Shown piece after piece: positions 44,986 through 56,559 of a stretch of 64,000 nt of DNA. The stretch's first letter is position 1. Each line of letters opens with the position of its first letter. This stretch comes from Lomentospora prolificans. Its lineage: Eukaryota > Ascomycota > Sordariomycetes > Microascales > Microascaceae. The stretch is from contig JARFXM010000003.1 of the NCBI GenBank assembly GCA_029532625.1, positions 3,100,001-3,164,000 on the forward strand, written 5' to 3'. The position numbers were made by a program, and so were the translations under genes. Below the pieces are notes generated by a model. It saw only the letters and a program-made list of their open reading frames with translations, searched no databases and was not told the origin of the DNA.

Positions 44986-47900
44986 GACCGAGCCGTAAGA
45001 AAGGAAGAAGGGGAAGGAATCTTGGAATATATACCTTGTAAGGGTTTGAAATAGGTCGGTCACTGCGAAACGACACGAGATTCTGGGAAAGGATGTTAGG
45101 GCCAGCAGACTCGGGTATCGATGTATATTAAACTCAATTTCGGGTAAGACAGTGCACAATAATGGGAATAGGTGAGGCTCGAGGTGAGAAAGATAAGCTG
45201 AGTAGCCGAAAGAGAAGAGACAACGTTTGCGCGGGGTTTTACGGACGAAGGAAGAAGATGTGGAACAAAGTCGCTAAAGTCGACGCTGGGTTAAGACTGC
45301 ATCTGTGGGAGTGCTGGGGAAACGGATCTTTGCTCGGGGGCCAGAAGCTGGCCGCTTTAGGTTTGCGTGGCTATCGGCCTGACGTAAGGCCGCGCTTGAC
45401 GAATGGCGGGGAAGATGTGAATGAAGCTCGTGGTCGAAAGTGACAAAGAGTAGAAGCATGGACAACAACAGCGAGAAGCAAGGGAGTAAAGCATAGAGAT
45501 CGGGAGTAGTGGGCATGAGAACAAAGATAGCTTAGAAAGCACAGGCCACACACTACCCGAGAGCTATGGTGAAAATACTGGGCGGAGGGACAGAACACGT
45601 TCGGGCAACAAACGAGGGGTGCTTCGAGGAGCAAAAGAGATGAGCATACCCGTGGGCGGGAGCAGATGCGGCTAGCAGCCTCCACAAACTTACTAAAGTG
45701 GTGTTTAAAAGAGTTTCGTTTCGTCAAAGAAGCTGTAAGCCAGGCGAAGAGTGGAAAGCGTGAGAGAAAAGCTCGGAAAGTCAAAATCAAGGTGACGACT
45801 TGATTATGGTGGGGACGTGGTTTTAATGGTGCCCAGCACGCAGCACCAGACTTGTTAGGGGAAATGGACGGTGCACAGCGTTCCTCGGCCGGTGTGTCAG
45901 TGTCGGTAACCAATTGCAAGATTTGGATGCTGCGTGAAAAGGTAGGGACTCGCCAGAACGAAGAACACGGCGAGGATGAGCAGGACGAAAGACAGGACAA
46001 GAGAGGGGAGGAGAGTGGGAGGGTGTGGCCCGAGAATATGCAATGGCGAAAAGGGCTGGAATGATGCAAGGCAGGGACAGGAATGTAGGCCCTACTAGGC
46101 ACGGGAGGTGACTAAGAAAGCTAAAGCTCGGTCTTTGGTGGTATAAGGAGCTCTGAGGGTGGAGTGTATCAGTATAGGGTGGTGAGATAAGTGTGTTGCC
46201 AGGCTAGCTACTTAGATGGGGGAGGGTACGGTAGTTTGGCGAAGCTGTCGTGTGGTAGAGGAGCCCAATGCAGGGCAGGCGGGGGCCGCTGAGGAGAGGA
46301 CCGGCTTTCGTTTGCCAGCTAGTTTGCAACTTCGAGTTTCCGTTGACACGTTCAAAACGTAAACCGTTGAGGCGCAGCCGACCAGTTGAGAGTAGAGACA
46401 GAGGGCAGACGAGAGGAAAAGGGAAAAAGAAAGCGAGAGCTACGATGGTACTTGGACTGAGGAGATTGCTACGTGCCTGGGGTGCTTCCTTACCTGTGGT
46501 GTTTCTTGCCGTGGGTACAACACTGCGCAACACAGGGCAAGAAGTCGGGACAGTGACCTGGGGAGGGAAGGACGGGAGGGGGTGGGAACGGGGAGATTAT
46601 TTTTACTGGGCCAGGCCAAGGTAGGAATAGAAGGTGGGAATCTACTGTAGAACACGTCTGGAGGTAGAATGGAAGGTGGTGGGGGGCAGCTGCTCTGATA
46701 GTGGCACCTGCTGAGCATGACCCCGCAGCCAATCGAACAATTCTAGAAAACGCATGGGCCACATATAGACCCGTGCCTGCGGCTTTCATACTCTGTACAT
46801 TTTCTTGCACATTAGTTGACAAGGGCAATCTTGGCCCTCGAATGTTCCCTGCTCCTTGCTTCTGCTGTCTCCCGTACCCAGTAATCCCCCTCTCGCCTGC
46901 GGTCCAGCCCACATGGAGGATAAGAGGCTTCGCCTTCCCTTCTTCCCCTTCCATAACCCCCTGCACCCAACTTTTTATTATTAGTTGGTGTATACTTGGC
47001 ACCGTCTTCAAACTTAACCTCAACTTCTTCCAGCTAGTTTTTCCATTCAGTATTCATAAGCCAGCTTGATGATGGGGGAGGGTCTCCCCCTTTTTACACT
47101 AAATTGCGAGCAGAACCCTGTGCAGCAGAATATGCAGGCAGCCCAGCACGTCTTGCTAGCTACCATCATGCCGCCCCAGATAATTCCCCGTTTCTGCAGT
47201 ACCATTGTAAGGTCCCGAGGCTTGGTACTGATCACCCCTTTGTACATACTCGCCCTCCGTCCGCTGGCTAGCCGAGTATCGGGGTTCCAGATTCCCTTTT
47301 CACCTACGTCGTGCTGTCTTTTGGAATTGGGAACCCTGGTGGATATTTTCTTGCCTCCACCTCGCGTCCGACGCTCCTGCGGGTTCTGGGCCTCATGGCT
47401 GGCTGTCAATCATTTGGTCAGTTGCGTCGGTCCGCTACTGTTAGAACCACAGCGCCCATGCCATGGCACATTACAATTGCGCTACAAATGGATTGCTCCT
47501 TCTCTGTTTCCTGTGCTGGACCAATGGTCTCGCCTCCCCTGTCATTCATCACTCATCCCGCCATAATTGAGCACCCCCTCCTTGGGCCAATCTTCCATGT
47601 TCCTTGTTCCTTCTCTGCATCGAGACTCGCCCCGCGCCTCCATGTGTTTCCAGATTCTCTTTCGTACATATCGTACTATACATGGCACGGCGGGTGGGAG
47701 TCGGGACAGACCAGTAACATGTCGCCAAAGCGCAGTAGTGCGGCGTCGGGTGCAGCGTATATGACGCATTTGGCTTCAGGGTACTTGATTCGCCCGTCCC
47801 GCAAATGTCAGTCCATGTACCCCGTCGTACATTTGCGCGTGGACTGGAAACATAGGGTTGTATTAGTGGTCAAGTGTCGTCCAGAGTTGACTTCGTTGTT

Positions 47901-49811
47901 GAGCTCATCGAAGGTGAATGCGACGGTCACAAAGCCCTGGCATGGCTTATCTCGCTCTCTGTCTATTTGCTCCTTTTGATCCTCGCTTGGCCCCCTGCCG
48001 AGCGCAGCTCAGTCGTGCCGCCTGTACATCGCCTGCAGGAGCAGTTCGCACAGTTAGCCTCCTTTTGACAGCCGAATGCTGCATCATTGTGTCGTAGCCG
48101 GTCAATGGGGTTCCGGGTGTTCGTCCTAAGATTGCCTGTTCTCTAGATGAAGGGCGAAGCGACGTTCGGAACTGGCCTTCAAGTGTGGGCTCTGCCTTAT
48201 CCAGGAAATTGGGGGATTGAGCTTTCAAAGAAACGCTGTAGGATTTGGAAAGCTTCGAAGCTTAGATGGGCTTGCAGATCGGTGCCACCCCTTTATTCCA
48301 AAGGGTTGTCTAATTTCCTTACCACACCTCCCGCATCGAGAGCGTGCGTGCATGGATGTGTAAGGATCATTTCAGAGGTCATGGACCATTCTCGAGGGCT
48401 TTTCGGTCCCGATCGTGTTGACCCACTTAGTCTTTCTGGAAGACTCAAGGAAGAGGCTGGGCCGTTGGTCTCCCCGGTCGTACTCTATCCATGGTTTGAT
48501 ACTTAGCGATTTGTGGGAACCTTGGGCGGGCCCAGATATGCTGTGGGCTAAAGGGTAGATTCAATCTGGAAGATGGTGATATCCCGGCCTGGTCTACACG
48601 CTCAGTTGTCATTGTTGGACCGCATACCGATCCGCGCGCAGCACTCCCTTGAATAGCAACAGGACTTACGGAACGACCCATCAGATGCCTTGGCCGAGAC
48701 CTGTCAACCAAATATATGCAAAATCTGGATAAGGCGAAAAGAGCGGTCACCCCTTTGGTTCTTCTCGCCCGCTCCGAGGGGCCCGCTCAACGCTGGGCCG
48801 GTGGGTAGCACCACAGTCTTATTTACGGCTATAGTACCAAATAAGCAAGAGTCATCTCTGCTAGTCAACATGCACTCGCTTGGTGATCATCTAGGGGCAT
48901 TATCTCGAAAAATTGCGCGACGGCCCCCTAAATCAAGCCGTGCTGAAACGGTAGACTAACAACATAAACTTTAAGTGCTCAAGCCTTCGCCTGTATGAGA
49001 CTGAAACGGCTAACGGCAGACAGCGTAGTGGAGACCTAGCGAAGGCACGGATATAGCAAAGCTGAAGTTGAAAGTGGCAAGGCAATCCGGAAATGCAGGC
49101 TCTGTAGAAAAGCCACAGTACACGGGGAGCTCCTATCCTAAGATGGCGGCTTCCGGGTATCGTCCATAAAAGTACACAAACTGCGAGGCAAGCGACAATT
49201 ACCCAACGACGCCATTCTCGTATCCTCCCACGCTTGGATCGACAGCACAATGTGACCCCCACCTGTCACCCCCGTTTTCTTCTTTAATAGTACAGAAATG
49301 TCCCCCAAATGCTTAGAATGAGGAAAAAGGCAAGAGCCTTCTTTAGCAGGCTGTTGGGGACCATCTCGCAAGGGTCGGAAGACGAACGAGACGATGTAAC
49401 AGGTAATATAGCTCGGATGATGATGGGAAGAGTAAAAGGAAAAGAGTAAGAGAAACGAATAAACCAGATACCAAGTCCATATGTCCACCCGTTGCGCCAT
49501 TTTTTTTAATGCTGGTCAGTATGCAAATGTAATCGATGCCGAGTCAAGTAGGCAAACGTATGCCTTCGCTAACGCCTTCCGTCCTGCGCCAGGTCCGTTC
49601 CATCCATCCTGGATACTCTCTTTTCCGCGCCTCGACTTGTACTCACTCGGGTGGTTGTTTCAACTGGGTCCTGAACCTCTCGTCGTGCTGAGCACCCACC
49701 CGCTCGTTTAAGAATAGTAAAATAGAAATGGGACTCTGTTAACCGTCACCTGTGTACCGAAGAGTGAGGTTATGTATAGATAATGCTTTTGGCAAAGTAG
49801 GATGGGCGGGC
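44986..49811. other. 4.8-kb region upstream of the PKA-R gene and downstream of ada1
   Basis: No gene I can support. From about 45170 to 46100 the minus strand is pyrimidine-rich, which gives long open frames without ATG starts and fits a long PKA-R 5' leader or promoter. Frames at 47066-47979 on the plus strand lack family features. The rest is unstructured to my eye. Confidence 0.45.
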
Positions 49812-51353
49812 TCAATAGCCTACGGCCAGGCAAGAATCAAGGACGGAGTCGAGACTGCCCATATCTTGAGCTTCAGCACCTTCCCACCACATGTCGGTGT
49901 CGATATCCATAGCATCAACATGCCCATTTACAAGGTCGGATGTAGTGGCGCCATTGATACCGGGGATCTGGGGTATTTCTGTGGGAGGTAATTTGCTGTA
50001 TTCCTCATCGATCCAGGTATAATCGTCCCAGTTCTCCAGCTCTCCCTCGCGGTATCCATATGTGATCGATGTGGCAATAACGGGGAAGTTCGCAAATCCC
50101 ACATCTGCTAGCTCCATGGCTAGCTGCATGTCTGCAAGTCCTAGGGGGCCCCGTTCACTAGCGGCTTTTGCCTCGATGGGGAGGAGACCACCCTTATCGC
50201 GAGAAATCTCACCTCGACGGGAGGCTTCTTCTTCAACGGCGAGTTGCTTTTTATATGAATGCGTCTGGATCCAGGTGGTTCCGACGTCCATGCCAGTACT
50301 TCCAGTGGCACCCGGTGCGTTACTTCTGGTACGACTGAAAACTGTGGATAGAACATCTTTGATGAATGTTTCAGTCGCAACTAGCATCAGCTGGGCTGCG
50401 TCGGCAGAGTGACCGGAAGCGAGGCCGGCCTCATAGCAGAAAGGGAGCATACGTCCCTCGATCACTGATACGTCAGGAAATTCCCCTGACTCGACGGCTA
50501 GGGGTAATGCAAATCGTTTTCGTACTTCGAGATCAACATCTGGAGAAGCGTTAGATTACGCCACTGAGGCCTCAGGAATGACGGATAGCGTTGATGGCAC
50601 TCACTCATATTGTTGATGCCAGCGGCACTCTGTGGCACCTCCGCGACTTTTGATGGCCGCTTATATGTCTCTGAAAAGACACCGGCTAGACTTTCATGGG
50701 GATCGAACTGCTCGAGGTTAGTAGCTGGGAATGGTAGCGGCCGTGGGGTCTGATGAGGACATACATCATTATTCACCAAATCTTTTATACGCCTGCGGTC
50801 TCTGCTTAGCAGCTGCATCACCTCGCCTTTCAACCTTCGTTCGGCCGCATCACCGGTTGTCGGCTTAGTGCCCTGCCCAACAGCCGGTTTGTCATTGGCA
50901 CTAACCCAGGGGGCAAGCCCCTGGTCTGGCATCTCTCGGGTAACATTTCCGTATATGGCCGCGATAAGCTGATTATGGAGATGTTCTTTTTCGCCATTCG
51001 GGGATGATAGGATAGGGTCGATGCGGGAGGAGTATTCAGCCTGGTTCAATCGCCCTGAAATGAATATTAGATATGCAACCATGAAATCTAGCTAAATGAA
51101 GATGCCTGATAATTGGCGTACCTATCAAGAACTGGGTTGTTGACTCCTTGTATACTAGCCACTGGTCGCTGGAGATGGTCGATTTTAGGGCGGTATAGAG
51201 TGGTTCGAGGTCAATTCTCGCCGGGATGATCTGGCTCGTCTTGGTAATCTTTTGGGCTCCAGGCGCGGAGACTACGATGGCTTTATTCGATAGGGGAGGT
51301 GTTGATAGGGTTATTGACGGGCGGCTCAAGGCCGCGGGGTCGATATCCGGCAT
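49812..51353 (-). CDS. SAGA complex subunit Ada1/Hfi1
   Basis: Transcriptional coactivator subunit that holds the SAGA histone acetyltransferase core together through a histone-fold pairing. Exons 51353-51122, 51054-50605 and 50539-49812 give 469 aa. Family blocks: PARIDLEPLYTALKS, SDQWLVYKESTTQFLIG, GRLNQAEYSSRIDPIL, HLHNQLIAAIYGNVTRE, and DVSVIEGRMLPFCYEAGL, followed by AQLMLVATETFIKDVLS in the predicted histone-fold region. All splice junctions keep phase (G|GG, A|AT). The ATG at 51353 (MPDIDPAALSRP) is preferred over an upstream in-frame non-ATG extension. The C-terminus is acidic and ends LAVGY. It is divergent from the GCP3 gene. Confidence 0.93.
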
Positions 51354-52509
51354 TGTGGAGCGCGATGTCAATTCCTCAGTCGCGTGTAGCGAAAGACCGC
51401 GGCGCCACGTGAGAGAGTGAACATTAGACGCATAGAACGAGTGAAGGGCGCACGGCGATCATAGATTCGATGTCAAATTAATAAATCTCGCCCGTTGTGG
51501 CGGCGAAACAGATGGCCGGTTTGGGCGCAGTTTTGAGGTATCGGAAATGTCGATGTCGTTGTCCGTCTCTTACACCGCGGTCTTTTAGGCGATGTCACGT
51601 GCTATCAGCCGGCAGCCTTGCATTGTCGCACCACATCGTCTGAAGGACCCAATTCCACCCAATGCATAGTACAAGTAATACGAAGTACATTGTATGTTTT
51701 CCTTGGAACATTAAAGCACGTGATTGTCTCTTCGCCGTCAAAGTTGTTGAACAGAGATCTAAGGAATCCAGAATTTACGATCACAGACAAGGCTAGGTTC
51801 AAAGCTCCGATGTTTATTATGTTTTACTGCATCTAGCGGTCATTAATTGTGCTTTCTTTTTCCTTCACTGGGCAAGTTCTAGTTGAGTACCAAGGGCTAC
51901 GAGTTTGTCAACGGCTGTAAACTCCTGGAGTGGAGAACTGATTAACTGTCTCTTAATCAGTTTCTAGCAGAGTTGGAACTTGGACTCGGTTATAGATGCA
52001 TAGTAGACTTCATGTAGAGTACGTCGAAAAACGGTGCTACGTTCTGAGTAAGAGGGGGAGCCTTTCCCAAAGGAACCTAATGGTGCCGGTGGCCCCCTGG
52101 CTTATATCCCAACCCACTGCGAAGATATCATTATCGTCAAATGATCAGTTTGCGTATCATACTGGGGCTTTCTATCCTTGGTTGGATATGCCCAGCTTGC
52201 TCGACAAGGTGGCTATTTGTTGCGAACAGTCGTGAAGCTGTTTTGATGGGCACTAATAGCAGGTAATGGTACAAGTTGATGCTGGTGATTTTCCCCGCCG
52301 CGCCCAGTAGCAGTACTTCTACCGCCCCTCGCTGTGACTGCCACGAAACAAGTCACGCTTGTCGCGTCCCGCATTAAACTACCATTTATTACAGGAATCA
52401 CGTCCGGCGATAAACGTGCCGCTATCTTCAGCTTGTGCCTCCAGCCACCTTCACCAACTACCGTTTCTCGGGGGAGGTTGCTGAATTTCAGTGTGACCAG
52501 GATGCCACC
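51354..52509. promoter_or_regulatory. Divergent promoter of ada1 and the GCP3 gene with two CACGTG sites
   Basis: About 1.15 kb between the two ATGs. CACGTG cores occur at 51406-51411 and, as GTCACGTG, at 51594-51601. Such E-boxes are recognised by bHLH factors in fungi. The rest is unremarkable; short frames near 51600-52240 show no features. Confidence 0.4.
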
Positions 52510-55239
52510 ATGCCTCCTAACAACAGCAAATTGGTCGATGCTGTCGACAGGCTAATCACCCACATTGTCCCCGTCAATCCCTACGAAGGCGAGGAGACCG
52601 CCCAAGAAAGACACGACAACTGCTTCGAGCTTGTAAAGAACATACTGGAAAGGTGCGTGCATTGGAACACGTTCTTCTGATATCTCTGTGCCGGTACCCA
52701 CGCTAAAGTCAAGAACTGCAGCCCAGCCTCTCCAGCAATCTCGTCTGATGTCAACCATGCCTCTGACATGATTAAGCGCAAGCTGATCCAAGCGAACCCA
52801 AGCCAGGCTTTGCGCTTTTCGAATCTCTATAGCCGCCTTCTCTCCCTTCCCGTTTTGAAGCAAAAATGGGCCATTCTCTATCTCTTATACCAGCTCGCTG
52901 ATTCTCCCGATCCCAACGCTCCTCTTCCCCCAGAGCTAACCGGACCTCGCCCTGAAAGAGACGCCCCGAGAAGGACAGACCGCCACCCGACTCCCAAGGC
53001 TCATCTGCCCGCTCTAAATGGGGATGAGGAGGTGTTCAATGAGGCGTTCGCACAAGGGGGACTGAAGAAATTCCCCCCGAACCAACGAGAGGCGGAAAAA
53101 AAAGACGATGAGAAGGATAATGCCTCTCCGACAGCTCCTACGGAATCGCCTAAGAGAGATGTAGCACTTAAGTCAAACCATCTAGCGAATAACTATGTCG
53201 AAATTTATCCTTCAGAACCGTCCCTCCTTCGCGACCTACCCTTTACACTACAGGGCCTCTCCTCCACGACAATGCCGTTCGAGAAACAGGACACCCTTAC
53301 ACTACCCCCTACGCTTCCGGCTCCTATAATATCTCTTCTACATACGCTTGCCGAGCCTTCGCTTCTGTATAAGAGCCTTGACAGCTTTGTCAAATCCCCA
53401 GTCAAGGGGCTTTTAGGCCAGAGCTTAAGGGCCGCTATCGGCACCGAACTCAAGTCCTACCTCAGCCTAATAGCTACGCTTGAGGTGCAGATACGTCGCG
53501 CCCTCGCCTCTTTGGATGAAGATACCCCTCGTCATGGTATTGGGAAAGCAGGGGTAACTCTGAAGAGATGCGTAGTTTGGACGAGAGAAGCAACTATGGG
53601 GCTACGATTAATGTGCCTAATAGCAGAGGAATCCGAGAAACAGAGGGGAGGAAAGCTGGTCTCGATGATCCATAGTTACTCGTCCTCCTACGGCGACCCA
53701 ATGGTAGCGGCATTTGCAGAGCGACTTCTTGGGCAATTCACCCGGCCCTTCTTCGACATTCTCCGCCACTGGATATATGATGGCGAGCTTATCGACCCCT
53801 ACTTTGAGTTCTTCGTTAGGGAACAGACCCCTGGTGAGAACGACGCTAATAAAGCTAAGACTGGCGGCAATAGTGTATGGGAAGACAAGTATGAGATCGA
53901 CAAGGACATGATTCCGAGTATCATAACCCAAGACTTTGCTCAAAAGGTGTTTCTTATTGGAAAATCACTCAACTTCATCCGCCATAGTTGTGCTGACTCA
54001 CAATGGGTGATGGAGTATTCGAAAGCTGCTTCGAAAGAGCTACGATATGGCGATACCGCCAGACTAGAAGCATGGATCGACGAGGCTTACAAGACCACCA
54101 TGAAGCGGCTGATGGACCTTATGGAAACAAAGTTCCACCTCTTCGAGCACCTCCAGGCTCTCAAAAATTATATCCTCCTTGGTCAGGGCGATTTTATCGC
54201 CCTCCTCATGGAGTCCCTTGCGGCGTACCTCGACCGTCCAGCCGGAGCCCAGTATCGCCACACTCTAACAGCTCAGCTCGAGAACGCCATCCGGGGCTCC
54301 AATGCGCAATACGATTCCCCCGAGGTTCTCCGCCGTCTCGATGCCCGTATGCTCCAGCTCTCGCATGGTGACATCGGGTGGGACTGCTTCACTCTTGAGT
54401 ACAAGATTGACGCTCCCGTTGACGTCGTCGTGACGGAATGGGGCAACCGCCAGTACCTCAAGGTCTTCAATTTCCTTTGGCGCATCAAACGAGTCGAGTT
54501 TGCGCTTGCTTCAACCTGGCGCAAATGCATGACGGGTGCCCGTGGCGTACTCCAGAATGGCGATCCTACCGTTGAGCAGATGTGGAAATCCACCCGGGGT
54601 GTCCTCGCCGAGATGATACACTTCGTCGGCCAACTCCAGTACTATATCCTCTTCGAAGTCATCGAGTCGTCCTGGGGTGAGCTCCAGAAGCGAATTCGCC
54701 GTGAAGGTTGCACGCTCGACGATCTCATCAAGGCGCACACGCGCTACCTCAACGATATTACCCACAAGGGCCTCCTCGGTGCCCGCCGCCGTCACGCAAT
54801 CGATCCCATCACCGGCGAGGACGATCGCACGTCCTATCTCTCCCAGCTCGGTGATCTCCTCCGCACCATGCTCGCGTACAGAAACTCGGTCGACGGCCTG
54901 TATAGCTGGAGCGTCAGCGATTTCACTCGGCGTCAAGAAGCCGACGTCCGCATCTCCACCCGGCCTCGCCCGGGTCCAGTAGCGGGTGATGAGCCTATCA
55001 CACCCGGCGTCTCAACGGCCGTCAGCAGCGAGTTCCCCGTTTTAGCAGAGCGCCTACGCCATCTGGGCTCTTCGTTCCGCACGCGTTTGCAGATTCTCCT
55101 TGGCGACTTGGCCTACCAACCCGATGTGGACATGCGGTTTTTGGGCGTTGCCATGAACTTCAATGATGTGTATCAGCCGGCAAGGAGGAAGAGCAAAGCG
55201 CCACAGTCTGCGGGTAGCGCTATTGGGACTGGCGGGTAA
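52510..55239 (+). CDS. Gamma-tubulin complex component 3 (GCP3 / Spc98 / Alp6)
   Basis: Core subunit of the gamma-tubulin small complex that nucleates microtubules at spindle pole bodies. Exons 52510-52652 and 52722-55239 give 886 aa. The start ATG at 52510 has a strong context (GCCACCATG) and gives MPPNNSKLVDAVDRLITHIV. The splice (AG|C) joins NILER to SPASPAISSDVNHASDMI. GCP signature regions are clear: WAILYLLYQLADSP near the N-terminus, SYGDPMVAAFAERLLGQF and ILRHWIYDGELIDPYFEFF in the GRIP1 part, ALKNYILLGQGDFIALLMES at the boundary, then WDCFTLEYKIDAPVDVVV and KVFNFLWRIKRVEFALASTW in the gamma-tubulin-binding GRIP2 part. I assign GCP3 rather than GCP2 from the LLGQGDF block and overall length; the family (Spc97/Spc98) is certain, the paralogue likely. 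A linker of about 80 residues after residue 110 is charged and variable. Confidence 0.92.
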
Positions 55240-56559
55240 CTTGGCGGCTACTCAGATCGTACACGGGTCTTTACGTGTAAAGGTGGGCAATAGGTGGCTA
55301 TCGGCTACGTGCTGGTCGTTCATTTCCTTTGTATCGGGGTATTCACGGATGACGGGAGTAAGGCGGGAAAAGGGTTGGACACGTATAGCATGAACATCAC
55401 GTTACCTCAAAAGTAAAGCGTCTCCCTTCTGATATATTCTTCACTCGCGATTGATGTGAAAAGTCCGCGTTTTGCGTCACGGGCTTGCTACGAAGACACA
55501 TCACTCTCATTTAAGACGGATGGGTAAATCTTTGAATTTCAATTCATAATGGCGCAAAGTATCGTCGAGTGCCGTAACGTCGTTAGAAAGCATGACGGGG
55601 CGAAAATTGAGAACAGAGTCCCAGCAGAAATGGGCCTCCGCCACTGTACTTCCATGCAAGGAAAAAAGCGCGGAGAGGCGGGCGAAGCGCCAGCCGAAAA
55701 GGAAGAACACATTGCGGCCCCTTTTCCTTTCCGTCCTCTATAAACAGCCTTTCCGTCCCTCTAAAAATCGAAGCAAACAAGAACCTCTTTTGTGTATCGG
55801 ACCTTAACCCTTTGCCTTGTAATGACTTGTCATAATACATGCCGAGTCCTCGCCATGAGGAAAAACAAGATGCTGAGAAGCAGGCGACAAAAAACAAAAC
55901 ATGCGATTCCCGTTTAGCCTTCCGAGCTTAAATCAGAGATCGTAGGATGTGGCCAGCTGTTAGGCGAACAATCCACATCCTCCACAAGTATATATATATA
56001 TCTAACGTTCCTTTGGGGTTTCTGGGTCCAGTCTTATGATTGAAAACCAGTCAATCCCACGCTAATACAAGCGGCGTTCGGGTATCGAGCAGATGTTTCC
56101 CGGAGCGGTACAACGGTTCAGGACGCGAACGCAACGCAAAGATAGCCAAAGATTTGGCTCATCACGGTTGGTGGATGATGATGGTGTCTCATCACAGGCC
56201 AGTATAATCTCAAAGTTGAGCGCGCTAACACACCTGCACATGCGCACAGGTACGGCCAAGGCTCGATTCCCAAAGAGGGCTGCATTTGATGGGTCGTTCT
56301 AGGCGTAAAGATATTGTAGACTGCAGGGGCAAACATCAAGCCGAGCGAGGACATCAAAGAACATCGCGGCCTAGAGATGGAGTAAGCAACGCGAGCATCG
56401 AAAGTCGCACCGAGGGCTGGAGCAGAGATGTCAAAACCAAGTCGGTCGCAAGAACGAGATAAATGATACACTGTTGTTGAAATCAAACCACGACCAGCCT
56501 TAGCTTCAGTTCGATGTCTTTCTTTGCAGTGATAGTTGACCGCCTACTCCAGCTCTGCC
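55240..56559. other. Convergent intergenic region between the GCP3 gene and wee1
   Basis: About 1.3 kb between two stop codons. Short frames only, with a TA dinucleotide run near 55988-56002. No gene seen. Confidence 0.5.

Noticed and set aside
45371..46102. 243-codon frame on the minus strand upstream of PKA-R
   Set aside because: Starts at GTG, not ATG, and its open state is explained by pyrimidine-rich low-complexity sequence.
47311..47979. 222-codon frame on the plus strand
   Set aside because: Starts at GTG and has no recognisable domain; overlaps another meaningless frame.
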